DNA of 64,000 nt from Paragyromitra xinjiangensis (GCA_038503065.1 JBCAMK010000016.1:1488001-1552000), one strand, 5' to 3'. Shown: positions 36,167 through 47,985, counted from the first letter of the stretch. Notes: a model not told the origin generated them from the letters alone. Made by a program: numbers and translations.

Positions 36167-38246
36167 TGACTAAGGAGCCCGAGGAGAAGGATTTTGCATT
36201 TGACGAGTTCATTTTTCTTATATATCACTTTGAAAGCTCATTATTTTCTTATCTTGGTTCTTGTTGGCCATCACGGGTGAGGAGTAAATACTTGTATTCT
36301 TTTATACCTATTGATTATTTTTCTTTTCTTTTTTAAAAATGCGCAGCGGATAACAGGGGTTTCTTAAAGGATTTTTACTATACTCTTAGTTTCTATTTTT
36401 GTGTATTCCGTTCGTTTCTTTTCCTTATGTTTCTTTTCTTTACTTTACGCTTGTAGGGGGAAAAAAAACTGGATGCGTGAGCGGTTGGAGCTGGGGCACG
36501 GTCATTGGGATGGAGTCGGTCACTTGTTTTTGCTTTTTTTTTATATTCTTTTGTGTTCAAGCTGAGCGGGGACGACGGGTATATATTCTTTTCATAAATG
36601 CATATATTGGGTTGGCGTGGGAAGCGCGAGTAACACTACTACAATGTCATGTAGTTCTTAAGAAGGTTTTTGTGATGAAATTTGTTAGTGTCCTCTGGAA
36701 TTAAATATTCACAGTCTATCACTCGTCTGCGGATAGCCTTGCCAAGGGTTTGTATTGATTGATTGATTGATCGACCGTTGATCAAGTACGGGCCAAGGAT
36801 TTTTACTACTGTGGTATATTAAGTGTACCCGAAGTTCCCTTGCCAAGACGGTTGATATTGCTCGTGCATGGTACTATTGCACCTTGCATGTGGGGGTTTT
36901 GGTGGGGGCCCGGGGATAGGCTGGGGAGATTTCGCGAGTGATTGTGGGTAGGATAGAGGGGTTGGTTGGAGGTTTGCTGGTGGGTAGTGGGTAGTGGGAT
37001 TGGGGTTAAGGTGAGGTGGTCGGTGGGGTCTAGGTTAGTTAATGTGGAGGGCGGGTGTTGAAGATAGGAATGGGCTTCGGGGATTAGTATTATGAGCCTG
37101 GGGGTGTTGTAATTGTGTTGGTCGCTGGTTTAGGGTTCACGCTGTAACTTGGGAGGATTGGCTTTTACTACTGTACGGGGAAGGTTTAGAATGTTGCGGT
37201 TCTTTGTCTACTGGCTCTGTCTCGTGTTAGCCCTGAGCGTTTGTGTTAGGGTTCGTACTTCCGCGTCTTATTGGGTGGAACTGCATACCTTGAGAATCGT
37301 AATCTAATTTTTTTTGGAGTAGGTGCGTGGCAGGTAGGGAATTGAGTCTAGAGCGGAGAATAGATCTTAAATAGACCTCTATAGTATCCCGACTATCTCC
37401 CAACCGAAGTAGGTGTATAGAGAATACTAAACCAGCTAAAGCTTAAGGCTAAGGGGAATTGGGAAGCTTGTATTTCTAATAGTAGTTAGTGAAAATACGA
37501 GTGATAATCCATGAAGCTATATTGCTATTTCTGAGGCTTCCATCTACCTACGCTTCAATAATGGTGATCGCTATTGGCCACCTACACGATTTCTCCTCTG
37601 CTCTGTTCCCGGTTGGTCTTTCTGCGGTCGTGATCTCTAATACACGATTGTGTGTAAGGTACGGGCCTTTTTGTGATGGTGGAGGGTTACCCGGCCTTCA
37701 TTGTCCCGATTGGGTACCTGAGGGTAGTGAATAGTGGTCGTTGATAGTATAAACTGCATACGTCGTACGTATTCATATACTGAAACTCCGTGAAGGGAGG
37801 TATCAAGGTTCAAAGTAGCTTGTGCAATCCTAAGCTATCTCACTTTGTAAAATGAAGGACCGATTATCTCCTAACCTGTAGCGATTTTACAACCGACTGT
37901 AATTAATCAACCACAACTTATACCCTATGCTCTACCACCTGCTGGGCAACCAATAAGACCAGCCTTTTACAGAGAGCTAAATCACCAACAGGATAATCAT
38001 TTTACTGATTCTCAATATAGTAGGGCTTTTTTTTGTGGTGGTGGTAGGGCGCTTAAGTGAGGGGACCTATAATTTCTTCCAATACAGCACCACTACCCCC
38101 AACTAAATTTTCTGTACTTTGTACAGGAATTGGAGGTAGCTGATTCACAGAGTCAAAGATAATTAGATAGAGAAGCCGGTTATAAATTGCTGATGTGCTA
38201 GGGCAAGTGTTGAAAATCCGGCAGGTTGTTGAAGTTGATTAATGCT
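36167..38246. other. Intergenic, palF to first TIR element
   Basis: A 3' region of palF, then G/T-rich sequence (36890-37100) and AT-rich sequence. No supported gene; the frames at 36399-36704 and 37489-37734 lack motifs. Confidence 0.5.
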
Positions 38247-38650
38247 TACATCAGCAAAAAAACAGATTGTCGCCCGGTCCACCCAATGCATCAGGCACCC
38301 CAGGCGGTCGGGGCGGAATATAGCCCTCCCTCAGGCTGTAAATTTTGCTCTTCACGTCTGGGCGACAGCCTACTAGAGGTCGGCATGGGGGCGCCCTAGG
38401 TTCAGGAGGCTATTCTCTGGGCGACCACGGAGGGTTGACGAGCGTCTGGAGGACAGCGGGGGGAGAGCAGCGCGCCCACAGAACTACATTTTCAGCGGGT
38501 CACCCTATGGTCTAGTTTGGGAGCTTTCACCTGGCCTGGCACCATATGCTTGTTTACAATCGTTCTATTGTTTCTATGGATCTATATATAGTTCTATATG
38601 TACATGTATCTGTTCTTTGTACTCTATGGGTAGGGGGGGGGTTGAGCATC

Positions 38651-39260
38651 AAATTGACGACCTGGCGGAGGCAGCAGAAGCTCAGGCAGCGAATTGACCA
38701 TATGGCGGAGGCAGCGGAGGCTGCTGCAGCGAATCGACCAATTGGCGGAGGCGGAGGAAGCTCAGGCAGCGGATCAACCATATGGCGGAGGCAGCGGAGG
38801 CAACTGCAGCGAATCGACCAATTGGCGGAGGCGGCGGAAGCTCAGGCAGCGAATTGACCATATGGCGGAGGCAGCGAATTGACCAATTGGCGGAAGCTCA
38901 GGAAGCTCAGGCAGCGGATCGACCATGTGGCGGAAGTGGAGGAAGCTCAGGCAGCGAATTGACCATATGGCGGAGGCAGCGGAGGCTGCTGCAGCGAATT
39001 GACCATGTGGCGCAGGCAGCGGAAGCTCAGGCAGCGAATTGACCATTTGGCGGAGGCGGAGGAAGCTCAGGCAGCGGATTGACGACCTCCAGGAGGCAGC
39101 AGAAGCTCAGGCAGCGGATCAACCATATGGCGCAGGCAGCGGAGGCTGCAGCAGCGAATCGACCATGTGGCGGAAGCGGAGGAAGCTCAGGCAGCAGATC
39201 GACGACCTCCAGGAGGCGGAGGAAGCTCAGGGAGCTCAGGCAGCGAATCGATCAGCATAT
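38651..39260. repeat. 40-bp minisatellite, about 15 copies
   Basis: A unit containing GAATTGACCATATGGCGGAG then GCAGCGGAAGCTCAGGCAGC recurs every 40 bp. Anchor positions of GAATTGACCA-like sequence are 38651, 38691, 38731, 38771, 38811, 38851, 38876 (one 25-bp step), 38916, 38956, 38996, 39036, 39076, 39116, 39156 and 39196, with a final step of about 48. Because 40 is not a multiple of three, each unit shifts frame, which explains why similar alanine/glutamine/arginine-rich frames appear in all frames. It is a DNA repeat inside TIR element 1, not a protein repeat. Confidence 0.92.
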
Positions 39261-39442
39261 TGGGCTCAGGCTCGCTTAGGCGGGAGCAGGGGAAGCAGAA
39301 GCAGTGCATCTAGGGGGCATATCAGCGGGAGTCAAATAAACGGAATCAAGACGTTACCTAGGAGGTTCTTTGCAAGCAGAGCTTAGTACTTCGAGCCTAA
39401 AAGTCATGATGTTAGCAAAGTACTATGGTACAGCGAGGTAGA

Positions 39443-39530
39443 GGATGGGTGGGAGGGAATAGGGGATGGGTGGGAGGGAATAGGGGATGGGTGGGAGGGA
39501 ATAGGGGATGGGTGGGAAGGAATAGGGGGA
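39443..39530. repeat. 20-bp tandem repeat, about 4 copies
   Basis: The unit GGATGGGTGGGAGGGAATAG repeats about four times; the last copy has GGGAAGG for GGGAGGG. Its G-runs (GGG, GGG, GGG, GGGG) could form G-quadruplexes. It lies within TIR element 1. Confidence 0.88.
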
Positions 39531-39935
39531 AGCAATAGTAGGAAGGACGGGAGAGGTGGAGATTGGTGTCTTACTAGGCGTTGCTTTGGCGACGATTTGG
39601 CGACGACTAAGCGATGACTAAGCGACCTGGAGATTTTTGAAAATCGCTAAGTGCCTGGGGGAGGTGACGTGAATTTTGCTAAGTCCCGAGTTTTCAGGGA
39701 CTTAGAGAAAAAAATTCAATCGGGCAACCTGCTGGATTTCGCTAAGTACCACATCTGGGCGCGGGTGGCCGCAGCCGAGCGCCAGGAGGCCGGTGCAGTG
39801 TCTTTGGTTGCCCTACAGGCCAGCGCTTGGAGCAGCTCGCCTAGGCGGTTGGGAAGGCCACAAACTCAGCGGGCGGAATATGGCCTTCCAGAAGACAGGA
39901 AAGTGTCGGGGCGACATTTTTTTTTTGCTGATGTA

Positions 39936-40830
39936 AGTTGGGGTAAATGACCATTGCACCCATACAAATTTGGCCAGTTGAGCAATTTTACTACTTTTTT
40001 GAGGACTTATAAATCCACAAAGGCTCATCCAATTAGTAAGCCCTCTTAAATATCTGATATATCAATAAGGTACTTGCGATTTTTATTTTTTATGGTAGCT
40101 CTAATACTCTGTTGGTGGTGGGGTTGGTGGTGGTTGTGGGTGCTAGGTTTTGTATGGGCGCATTACCCCACTTCCAGCAATTCTTGCTTAACAACCCTTC
40201 ACAATTATAGTCCATCCAACCGATATGTCATTCTTTTAACTATTAACTGAATTTATATATTTTTTTCCAGTTGATATCTTTGATGGTTGTAAAGTTACTA
40301 AGGTTCAAAAAGAGCATGTTGAAATGTAAGCCCGTTCGGGCCTGAACTCGCGTTGCTACAGGTTAGGAGATATCTCCCACGATGGCCTCTCAGAGAGATA
40401 TAAGTAAATCTTCTAAAGACATGGTCGGTGGAAGCTTTATATTTATGGTATTTTGTTGTAAGTAGCTTGGTAGGTTGTTACACTCCGGAACTCTTATAAT
40501 TGTGAACAGCACTTGGGGTTCTTGCTTTATTGTCTAAATGGTTCGAATAGTGTTTTTCTTTGGTTTTGGGTTATTCTAACGTTGGTTAAAGTTCCTTACG
40601 CTACTGTTAGTTCTATCAACTTCTCCAAGAAAGTTGAGGTGAAGAGATTCGGGACCACTGTCGTTCTTGTGGCGTTTCTGGTCTTTACTCTTTTCTCTAT
40701 CTTTCGACATGTGGGGGAAGCCTGTAACGCCTGGAGCCTACGCGCGCCGAGAGAGCTTGATATCCCGAATAGTATATTCTAGCTCCTCTACAGTGGCCCA
40801 ATTCCTTGAACCTTAACAGGGCTACTGGCT
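39936..40830. other. Spacer between the two TIR elements
   Basis: AT-rich host-like DNA. A frame at 40513-40782 (+) encodes a hydrophobic segment with possible membrane helices (FLWFWVILTLVKVPYATV; TTVVLVAFLVFTLFSIF), but with no start context or family match, so I leave it as unassigned. Confidence 0.4.
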
Positions 40831-41199
40831 ATCATCAGCAAAAAGCCGGGTCTGCGTCCAGTCGCGCCCAGTGCCATAGGCGCACTGGGCGCACTGGGCT
40901 GGGATTTTTTTTAGGCACTGCTCTAGGCGTACTGACTTGTATGGCATATGTGTGGGCGCACTGGGCGTAAGACCTGCCTCGTCCACGCCCAGGCGCAGGC
41001 CTGGAAAATCCGAGCCTGGCATACTGGACGTACAGCCTCCCATGGGCGTGTTGGGCGGCATTGGGTGACATTGGGCGCATTGGTGTACAATGTCACGCTG
41101 CTTGTCACGCTGCTTTGTATGGCACTAAAAGTCTATTCTGCTCTATGTACATGTAGGGCGCAATTCCACCCATTATCTTGCTTCCGCTGTTGTTCCAAC

Positions 41200-42005
41200 T
41201 GCCTCCGAATCCACTGCCTGCCTGCCTGCCTCCGAATCGACTCCTAAACAGCCTCCTGAGCAGCCTCCGAATCGACCGCTGAATCGACTGCTGCATTGAC
41301 TCTGAATCGTCTGTTTCTAAGCCTCCGAATTGACTCCTGAATTGACTCCGAATCGGCTGTTTATGAGCCTCCGAATCCTGCTGAATAGACTCCGAATAGA
41401 CTCCCGAATAGACTCCGAATCGACTCCTAAATTGACTCCTGAATAGACTCCGAATACACTGCTGAATTGACTCCGAATCCTGCTGAATTGACTCCCGAAT
41501 AGACTCCGAATTGGCTGTTTCTGAGCCTCCGAATCCTGCCGAATTGACTGCCGAATTGACTGCTGAATAGGCTCCAAATCCTGCTGAATTGACTCCCGAA
41601 TTGACTCCTGAATAGACTCCGAATTGACTGCTGAATAGGCTCCGAATTGACTGCTGAATAGGCTCCGAATTGACTGCTGAATAGGCTCCTGAATAGACCC
41701 CGAATCAACTCCCAAATAGACTCCGAATAGATTGCTGAATTGACTCCCGAATAGACTCCGAATCGGCTGTTTCTAAGCCTCCGAATTCTACTGAATTGAC
41801 TGCCGAATTGACTGCTGAATAGACTCCAAATCCCGTGCTTTCCTGCCTCCGAATAGGCTGTTTCCAAGCCTCCGAATCCACTGCCGAATAGACTCCTGAA
41901 TAGACTCCGAATCGACTCCTGAATAGGCTCCGAATTGACTGCTGAATTGACTGCTGAATAGGCTCCTGAATAGACTCCGAATTGACTGCTGAATAGACTC
42001 TATAG
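41200..42005. repeat. 11-12 bp degenerate minisatellite
   Basis: About 800 bp built from variants of CCGAATAGACT, CCTGAATTGACT and CTGAATAGGCT in alternating 11- and 12-bp steps, with interspersed GGCTGTTTCTGAGCCTCCG blocks. The minus-strand frames here (41317-41715, 41427-41867, 41705-42013) read as monotonous SIQQSIR/YSGVNS runs and are by-products of the array. Confidence 0.88.
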
Positions 42006-42249
42006 TAAAGCATGTTAGCACAGTCGACTGACGGGTAAAAGGTGGGGATTGGAGGGGTGAGGTGAGCGGGAGATGAAGAGGTAGGAGGTGGAGGGTGGGA
42101 GGTGGAGGGTGGGAAGTGGAGAGGTGGGAGGCGAGCAGGAGGTGGGGTGTGTGGTTGATATAAGGGAATTGCTGGCAGAAGGCGCGTGTGAGGTCATGAT
42201 GAGCCTGGGAGGGTTGGGTAAGCGAGGGTTAGGGTTTCGACTTGGCTGA

Positions 42250-42650
42250 ATTTGCGACCAGGAGACAGTTTATGGGCGCATGGGCGTACGATAGAGTGAT
42301 TGAGCGCATGGGCGTATGTGGACGTGGGTGTATGTAGGCGCATGGGCGTATGGACGTGCTAGGGCGAGCAATAGAGCAAGCGTATGGGCATACTAGGCGT
42401 ATAAGCGTACTGGGAGCAAGCGTAGGGGCGTACTAGGCCTATAGGTGTGCCAGGCGTATAGGCATACCAGGTGTACCAAGCGTATGGGCGTGCTGGGGCG
42501 CGCAATAGAGCAATCGTATGGACGTACTGGGGCGTGCAATAGAAAGAACGTACGGGCGCATGGGCGCATGGGCGTGCTGGGGCGAGCAATAGAGTGAACG
42601 TATGGGCGTACTAGACGTATGGACGCAGCTGGACGCAAGTAGGCGTGCTG
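42250..42650. repeat. GGGCGTA-rich degenerate repeat
   Basis: Many imperfect copies of GCATGGGCGTATGG, GGGCGTACTGG and GGCGWGCAATAGAG in irregular spacing. Related GGGCGCACTGGGCG sequence sits near the other end of the same element (40880-41080), so these are subterminal repeats. Confidence 0.75.
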
Positions 42651-42715
42651 ATATCCAGAAGCTCGCCTGGGCGCTTGCCCAGACGCCCGGGCGCGAAACC
42701 CTTTTTGCTGATGAT

Positions 42716-43230
42716 CTTAACGCAATTGCCTTTACGACTTGTCCGCTCTAACCTCGCTGGCGATAAGTCCTAATATTTCTGGATTCAATGTCCGTACAAG
42801 TCTTTGGGTTTTGGCCTCACCGAATGAATCACTTATCTGTCTACCTGTTTGGTAAAGAAGTAAAAAATTGCAGATGAATTTTGTCGAGTGATAATTCGTG
42901 ATTGCCAAGAACGGAAAGTCCAACCGATAAACATCTTCTACACGACATAAAATATCCCGAAGCCTAATAGGTAATAGCAACTGACCCAATTCACAAGCAC
43001 AAACATCGTTACATACATGTACGTTAAACACCACCACAGCCTACACAGAAACGAGATGTTCCCGTATTCGTTTCCCTCGCTAAAGTTTACCCCTGCATAT
43101 ACCCCTTGCACTTCTGCCCGTTCCTGGTTCCTGCATATATGAAGCCAGCACTCAAAAACACTCCCTGAAAACTCATCACGTCCCTTCAAAACTCTATCAC
43201 CGCTTCACGACACTCCCGTCACTACCCACG
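42716..43230. other. Intergenic upstream of YIF1
   Basis: Contains the presumed YIF1 promoter; the last 60 bases before 43231 are CA/CT-rich (ATCACCGCTTCACGACACTC). A TACATGTA palindrome is at 43014. The minus frames at 42732-43189 lack motifs. Confidence 0.5.
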
Positions 43231-44320
43231 ATGCAACGCTCCAACTACCTTCACACATCCGCAACACCACCTCTTCACCACCCAGTGCCTCAACACCACG
43301 TGCCCATCCCCGTGATGCACTCGCCCTCACCCCCGGAAATCTCCAACAGCTACAACTCGCCCTACGCGGCTCAATCAGCCCACGGGCCGGCGATGTCCCA
43401 GCTACCATATGGGAGCTTCTTCAATGATCCTACAACGCAGATGGCGTTCGATGTGGGAGGTCGGGCGACGCAGGTTGCTGGTGCTTATGTGGAACAGAAT
43501 GTATGTTTTCCCTACTGATGTGTTAAGATGAAGCTAAGGGTTGGGTTCGTGTAGTTTGGGAAATATATCCAAGTTGGCGCGTTGAAACATTACTTCGATG
43601 TATCCAATAGCTACGTCCTCCGGAAGCTATCTTTAGTCATCTTCCCATGGCGTCATAAACCCTGGTCCCGCACCGGGTCCCAGCGGACCGGAGCGAACGG
43701 GCAGGTCGAAAGCTTCTTTCTCCCCCCACGCGATGACATTAATAGCCCCGATATGTATATCCCAGGTACCTGTCTCACCGCCTCTCTTAGTGTAACTACT
43801 AACACGTGACAGTAATGGCGTTCACAACTTACATTCTCACATCAACTATCCTCTTCGGCCTCGCTGGCCACTTCAATCCCGAGCAACTAGGCTACACCGC
43901 CTCCTTCGCCTTCACCATCGTCCTCATCGAAATTGGTATCCTTAAGATCGGCTGCTACCTCCTCTCCATCACGAATGAGAGCCAGCTTTTAGATCTAGTC
44001 GCGTACAGCGGGTATAAGTTCGTGGGGATCATCATGACGCTTGCTGCAGGGGCTTTCTTTCCTGGATGGGTTGCGTGGGCGGTTGGCGCGTATTTTTTTA
44101 ATACGAATGCATTCTTTCTGGTATGTAGCTGCTTGTAGTGTGTGTTGTAGTAGTACTAATTGGTTGGTAGTTGCGGAGCCTAAAATATGTGTTGTTGCCG
44201 GAAAGTACAGGTGAGCAGAGGGTGGATAGAGGGCAGAGGAGTCGTAGAATGCAGTTTTTGTTTTTGTATAGTTATGGGGTGCAGTTGGCGTTTATGTGGT
44301 TGCTTTTGAGGAGGTTTTAG
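43231..44320 (+). CDS. YIF1: Yif1, Yip1-interacting Golgi membrane protein
   Basis: Four exons, 43231-43500, 43555-43765, 43813-44120 and 44171-44320, give 312 residues, about the length of yeast Yif1 (Hrf1 family). A proline/histidine-rich cytosolic N terminus (1-55) is followed by the family block QLPYGSFFNDPTTQMAFDVG, then VGALKHYFDVSNSYVLRKL and FPWRHKPWSR, then luminal/cytosolic PRDDINSPDMYIPVMAF and five or so membrane segments (for example TTYILTSTILFGLAG, LVAYSGYKFVGIIMTLAAG), ending MWLLLRRF. Yif1 pairs with Yip1 and binds Rab GTPases for ER-to-Golgi vesicle fusion. Introns are 47-54 nt and all phases close. The single-copy structure is ordinary housekeeping and marks the left border of the accessory tract that follows. 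Confidence 0.93.
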
Positions 44321-45901
44321 AGATGATATTGATGATCGTGGGTTGTTGGATAGATGGTCTGGGGGTGGATATATACTATAGACTACGTTAGCGGGCGTTT
44401 AGATTCGGTTATGTATATGATGGGTTATCTGTGATTAGTTACCACCTCTTTGTATATGGACTCGTAATACTAATTAGTAGTGTCTTGTGCATATTGTTGA
44501 GAGTGTAACCTAGATGTGATATACTTAGGAGTCTCAGTTATCAATCTGCGTTGCTTATTAAGTTTCGGGGGGGGGGGCGCATTTCGACAGGAGCCCAAGC
44601 ACTACTAATAAAGCGGACATTGGATCAATCTCCTCGATTTTAGTCGCTACAAGGGCGTTATACGAAGATTTTGGTTCAATCCAGTGACCTGCCGCTGGTC
44701 GGGCGGCAGGAAAGCTCTGTTATGTCCGAGCAAGCTGGAAGAGACTATAATTTGACATGCCCGCTACAGACTTTGGATGATGGCCTCAACGGGAGATATT
44801 TGGCGATGAATACGTTTGAAATTATACCCGTAGATACATGTGGCATTCAGTCTACTGGGTTGATTGGTGTAGGGGACTCTGATACTCGTATTATGTTGGT
44901 TTGCTGATCAGGGGTTTGTTTTTATGGCTGGTTTGATCTTGGTAACGAATATTCCCTAGGTTGCTCAAGCATGGATCATCAATCGCGAGAAGGCTTCTAG
45001 TTAAGGGATCTGGAGGAACTATTATTGCTTCTTAATTGCCCCCCCCCAGATCGCTAATATGGGAGCTTCTTAGCGCTCTTAGTCTCAGCCGGGGAAATCT
45101 GATTTTAGATTTCTGTCTACCTATAGACTGCTATGAGTTAGCATTAATCCTTCAAAACTACTGAGTAGGAACTCTAATGGGATAGACTGACACTGGCAGA
45201 AGGGTACTGGCTACTGCGGTAATGTTTGTGGGTTTAGCGCACGAGATGAGTCATGAAATATCACTCGGTAGCGTGATTAGTCAGCATTGGCAGACATCTT
45301 GCCTTGAGTTTGGCATGCTTCCTGGGGCAATTTATGAATCTTGGTTGTTATTGAGCATTTTCTGCATTGGCTTTTTTGGCTTGCCAAAAGTTTCTGGTTT
45401 AAATGGCCTTAGGTGTTAAATCACTACTATTGTTGGAAGATTTTCAGGGTTGTAGGTTCTGTGTAGATGCACTATTACTGTTTTATAAGAATTTGAGATA
45501 TAAGAATATTCACACCACCAGAACACACGGGCTGGACTGAATAGGGATTGATCTATGTGTACCAGTGCTTCCCTATAAGAATACCTACTTTGTCAGAATA
45601 TGGACTTGCTCTAATTTCATATTCTGGTGGGGCCATTGTACTATATAGGTCTGTGTTGGTATTTAGAAAAGATCTACTCTGGTGAACCCTACTATTCTAT
45701 TGATGGCGGAAGGTAAAGCACTTATTGGTCGTCAGAAACTGGAGCTCTGGGGGCTCTGCCATCAATTTTTACCATAAATTGCAGCGTCGGAGGAAAAGTA
45801 TCCTCCTCGTACTAACACACCATTCGTCTCTCCACTCCATAACGAGCCCCCTAGCTTCTGTTCGCGTTTCTCAACCCATCTAGGGCTGTGGTCTATATAA
45901 G
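44321..45901. other. Intergenic, YIF1 to tandem family
   Basis: About 1.6 kb of AT-rich DNA with G- and C-homopolymers near 44570 and 45040. No supported gene; the frames at 44671-44907 and 45222-45419 have no motifs. The 40 bases before 45902 contain CTATATAAG, a possible TATA element of the first family member. Confidence 0.45.
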
Positions 45902-47108
45902 ATGAGATCAAATTCACATCGAGAATTTCGGACCGCCGGCGGCTTCGGTGAGGGAGAATGGCTTCTGTTCATTGAGGATCTGAGAAGCAACTTACGGAAT
46001 GAAGACAACCGTATTGGGCTTGAGGGCCGCCGGTTGCATGGGGTGGCCTGGGATATGTGGCTGATTGCTTTGATGGATCGTGGACTTGGTAATCATTACT
46101 GGGGTCCTGGGACTAACAAGAAATGGAGGTTTCCTGAAGAAAGAGATAAGTAAGTTTTTGTTGGCTATTATTTGATGATGAAAGCAATCTGACTTTGTCG
46201 TCGTTAGAATAATCCCTTACCTGAAAGTGATTGTCCAGAAATCAGCAGGCTACGTGAGGGACTGTAAAAGAGCAGAATTGAGGAGGCCCACGCAGGATCC
46301 CAGCGTGGATCACGGCGATGCGTCGACTAGCGTTTCTCTAAACGATAAGCCAACTGCTACGCCAACTTCTTCTCATCCGAGCGTTAGTGGGAAGGGGTTA
46401 GGCCAGGCTGTAATTTCACGTTCTGGCGCCAGGAGCCGCAAGAAAGTTCTCGACAAAATCTTGGAGCCTATCGCCTCACCCTCTCCTAAGCGTTCTCGAA
46501 CCTCGCGCAATTCCTCCAAAACTAAGCGTAACCAGGCCGGTGTTTCATCCGTTATCGAGGCCAAAAAAACTGGTCCTACAAAGACCGAGATTCCAACTTC
46601 TAGTGCTGTTTATCGACCTCCCACACTGGTTTGCGAGAATACTCCCTCTGGTTCCATTAGGGATCCTTCGCCATCGGTCAAAAACGATCTTCTAGAACCT
46701 TCTAATGGAACTAGGCCCGTCGGAAAAGCGAACGCTCTAGCTACCCAGCAGCCTGATCCCGTCGAGGAGACAGACATCACCAGCACTATCGAGAACCCAC
46801 CTGCATCTCCTGTTCATCAGAGCTTCAGGTATGCCCTCGAGACCAGTGTCGCTGGGTCTATCAACGTCATGCTTGTCCATGCTGTTGATGTCCCCACAAT
46901 CGCTCATTTTGTAGAGGTATTCCGCCAGAAGCACAGATTAACCCCGGAGTATGAGGTCCAAGGCATCAGAGTAGAGCGTATAGGCCTTGGTAATAAGCTC
47001 ATTCATATTGATCTGACGGATGAGAGGGATTGGGGTCATGTCTTGGAGTTGCTCATGGTACACAGCTTGAGGGTTGAGGTTCTTATGATGAATTGCCAAG
47101 CCATTTAG
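45902..47108 (+). CDS. Tandem family member A (undescribed two-domain protein)
   Basis: Two exons, 45902-46149 and 46208-47108, give 382 residues. The intron splits the lysine codon of EERDK in phase 2, as in all other members. Residues 1-84 form the N-terminal family domain (LFIEDLRSNLRNEDNRIGLE, WLIALMDRGLGNHYWGPGT, KWRFPEERDK). A disordered linker rich in Ser/Pro/Lys follows, with a basic patch (KRSRTSRNSSKTKR) that may be a nuclear signal. The C-terminal domain (about 289-382) carries LETSVAGSIN, DVPTIAHFVEVFRQKHRLTP and DERDWGHVLELL. It is the most divergent intact copy: the N terminus replaces the LRQK start with FRTAGGFGEGEW, and no AT-hook is visible. No known family recognised. Confidence 0.8.
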
Positions 47109-47985
47109 AACGCATGCGAGCGTATCTATGGGGTAAGAATAGGTTAAATTTTGTGCTATTCTGAAGTTGGAAATGAGTAAGAGTTTGTGGGTTTAAGAAT
47201 TGTATATAATTAAAAGCAGCCTGTAAAAATGCTCGTCTCATTTTGATGAAGCGTATGGGAGCCAGCAAATCGCTCGTTACTTAAAATGATTGATCTCTCC
47301 TAGAGACTTGTCTCTCATGATCAGCCTCTTCAAGCGTGAATCGTAGCTACAAATTTGTAACTTCTCTATCCCAATAAGCCTGAGCCTAGGTAGGCTCGTT
47401 CCCATTTTCTACTGAGTGGGGGACTAGAGTCCAGAAGGACTACAGTCAATAAGCGATAGCAGCAATAGCCCGGCTTCGTCCTCGAAATCAATCTCAGGAT
47501 GAAAAGGTATCATAATCATCCGGACTTCGATGGCAAGGTAGGGGCTGTATTCGTTTGCGTAGTCTGAAACAGCTGCTTCCCTACTTGAGGCAGTATTTAG
47601 TCGATATAGTAGATGGTGGTATGTGGTAAGCTGCATGTAGTCTTCTTGGGCTTATCCCGCTAAAAATGAGATAGAGATTTGTTTGGCGTGATGTTCATCT
47701 CCATGTTAAGCAATTTCCCTTACTGCATGTAGTATCCACCAGAGCCTTCTGGATGAAGATTTGATTGTTCTAAATCATTAACGGATTTGCGAATAAGTAT
47801 TTTATTATATTTGTGACTACTCTCGAAGCCGTTCGTATAGGTCACACGCCAACTGAACAAAGCCAGGACTGAATACATGCAGTGAGCACATGCTACCCCT
47901 TTCAACGTCGACCCTTATCACCACAACAGCATAACGCCCGGTCATTTCCCTCTCGCAAGTAACCTCTAATACACCCCAGGCCCTG

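Larger units (their letters stand above)
38247..39935. mobile_element. TIR element 1, 1.69 kb, non-autonomous
   Basis: The left end (38249 on) reads CATCAGCAAAAAAACAGATT then GTCGCCCGG; the right end (to 39933) is its reverse complement with small gaps (CGGGGCGACAT, a T run, GCTGATG). TA lies outside both ends (38247-38248 and 39934-39935), compatible with a 2-bp target duplication. Subterminal GGCGAC/GTCGCC motifs recur near both ends, and GGCGGAATATAGCCCTCC (38312) is matched by GGCGGAATATGGCCTTCC (39872) in direct orientation. The interior is GC-rich and filled by a 40-bp and a 20-bp tandem array. No transposase is present, so it would be mobilised in trans if it moves. Class unknown. Confidence 0.65.
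40831..42715. mobile_element. TIR element 2, 1.88 kb, non-autonomous
   Basis: The left end (40833 on) reads CATCAGCAAAAAGCCGGG and the right end (to 42713) reads CCCTTTTTGCTGATG, its near reverse complement; further in, GCGCCC and GGGCGC motifs are also inverted. AT flanks both ends (40831-40832, 42714-42715). The first 12 bases of the TIR (CATCAGCAAAAA) are identical to those of TIR element 1 about 0.9 kb away, so the two belong to one family although their interiors differ. Subterminal regions (40860-41080 and 42240-42650) are dense in GGGCGYA-type repeats, and the middle is an 11-12 bp minisatellite. No transposase frame. Confidence 0.65.

Noticed and set aside
38651..39260. CRISPR-like array
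   Set aside because: The 40-bp units are contiguous without unique spacers and the genome is eukaryotic; it is a minisatellite.
41317..42021. Minus-strand ORFs of 132, 146 and 102 codons
   Set aside because: They overlap in different frames and are low-complexity read-outs of an 11-12 bp DNA repeat.
44660..44700. tRNA-like T-arm sequence (GGTTCAATCC)
   Set aside because: No matching acceptor, D or anticodon arms could be folded around it; no tRNA gene was found in the window.
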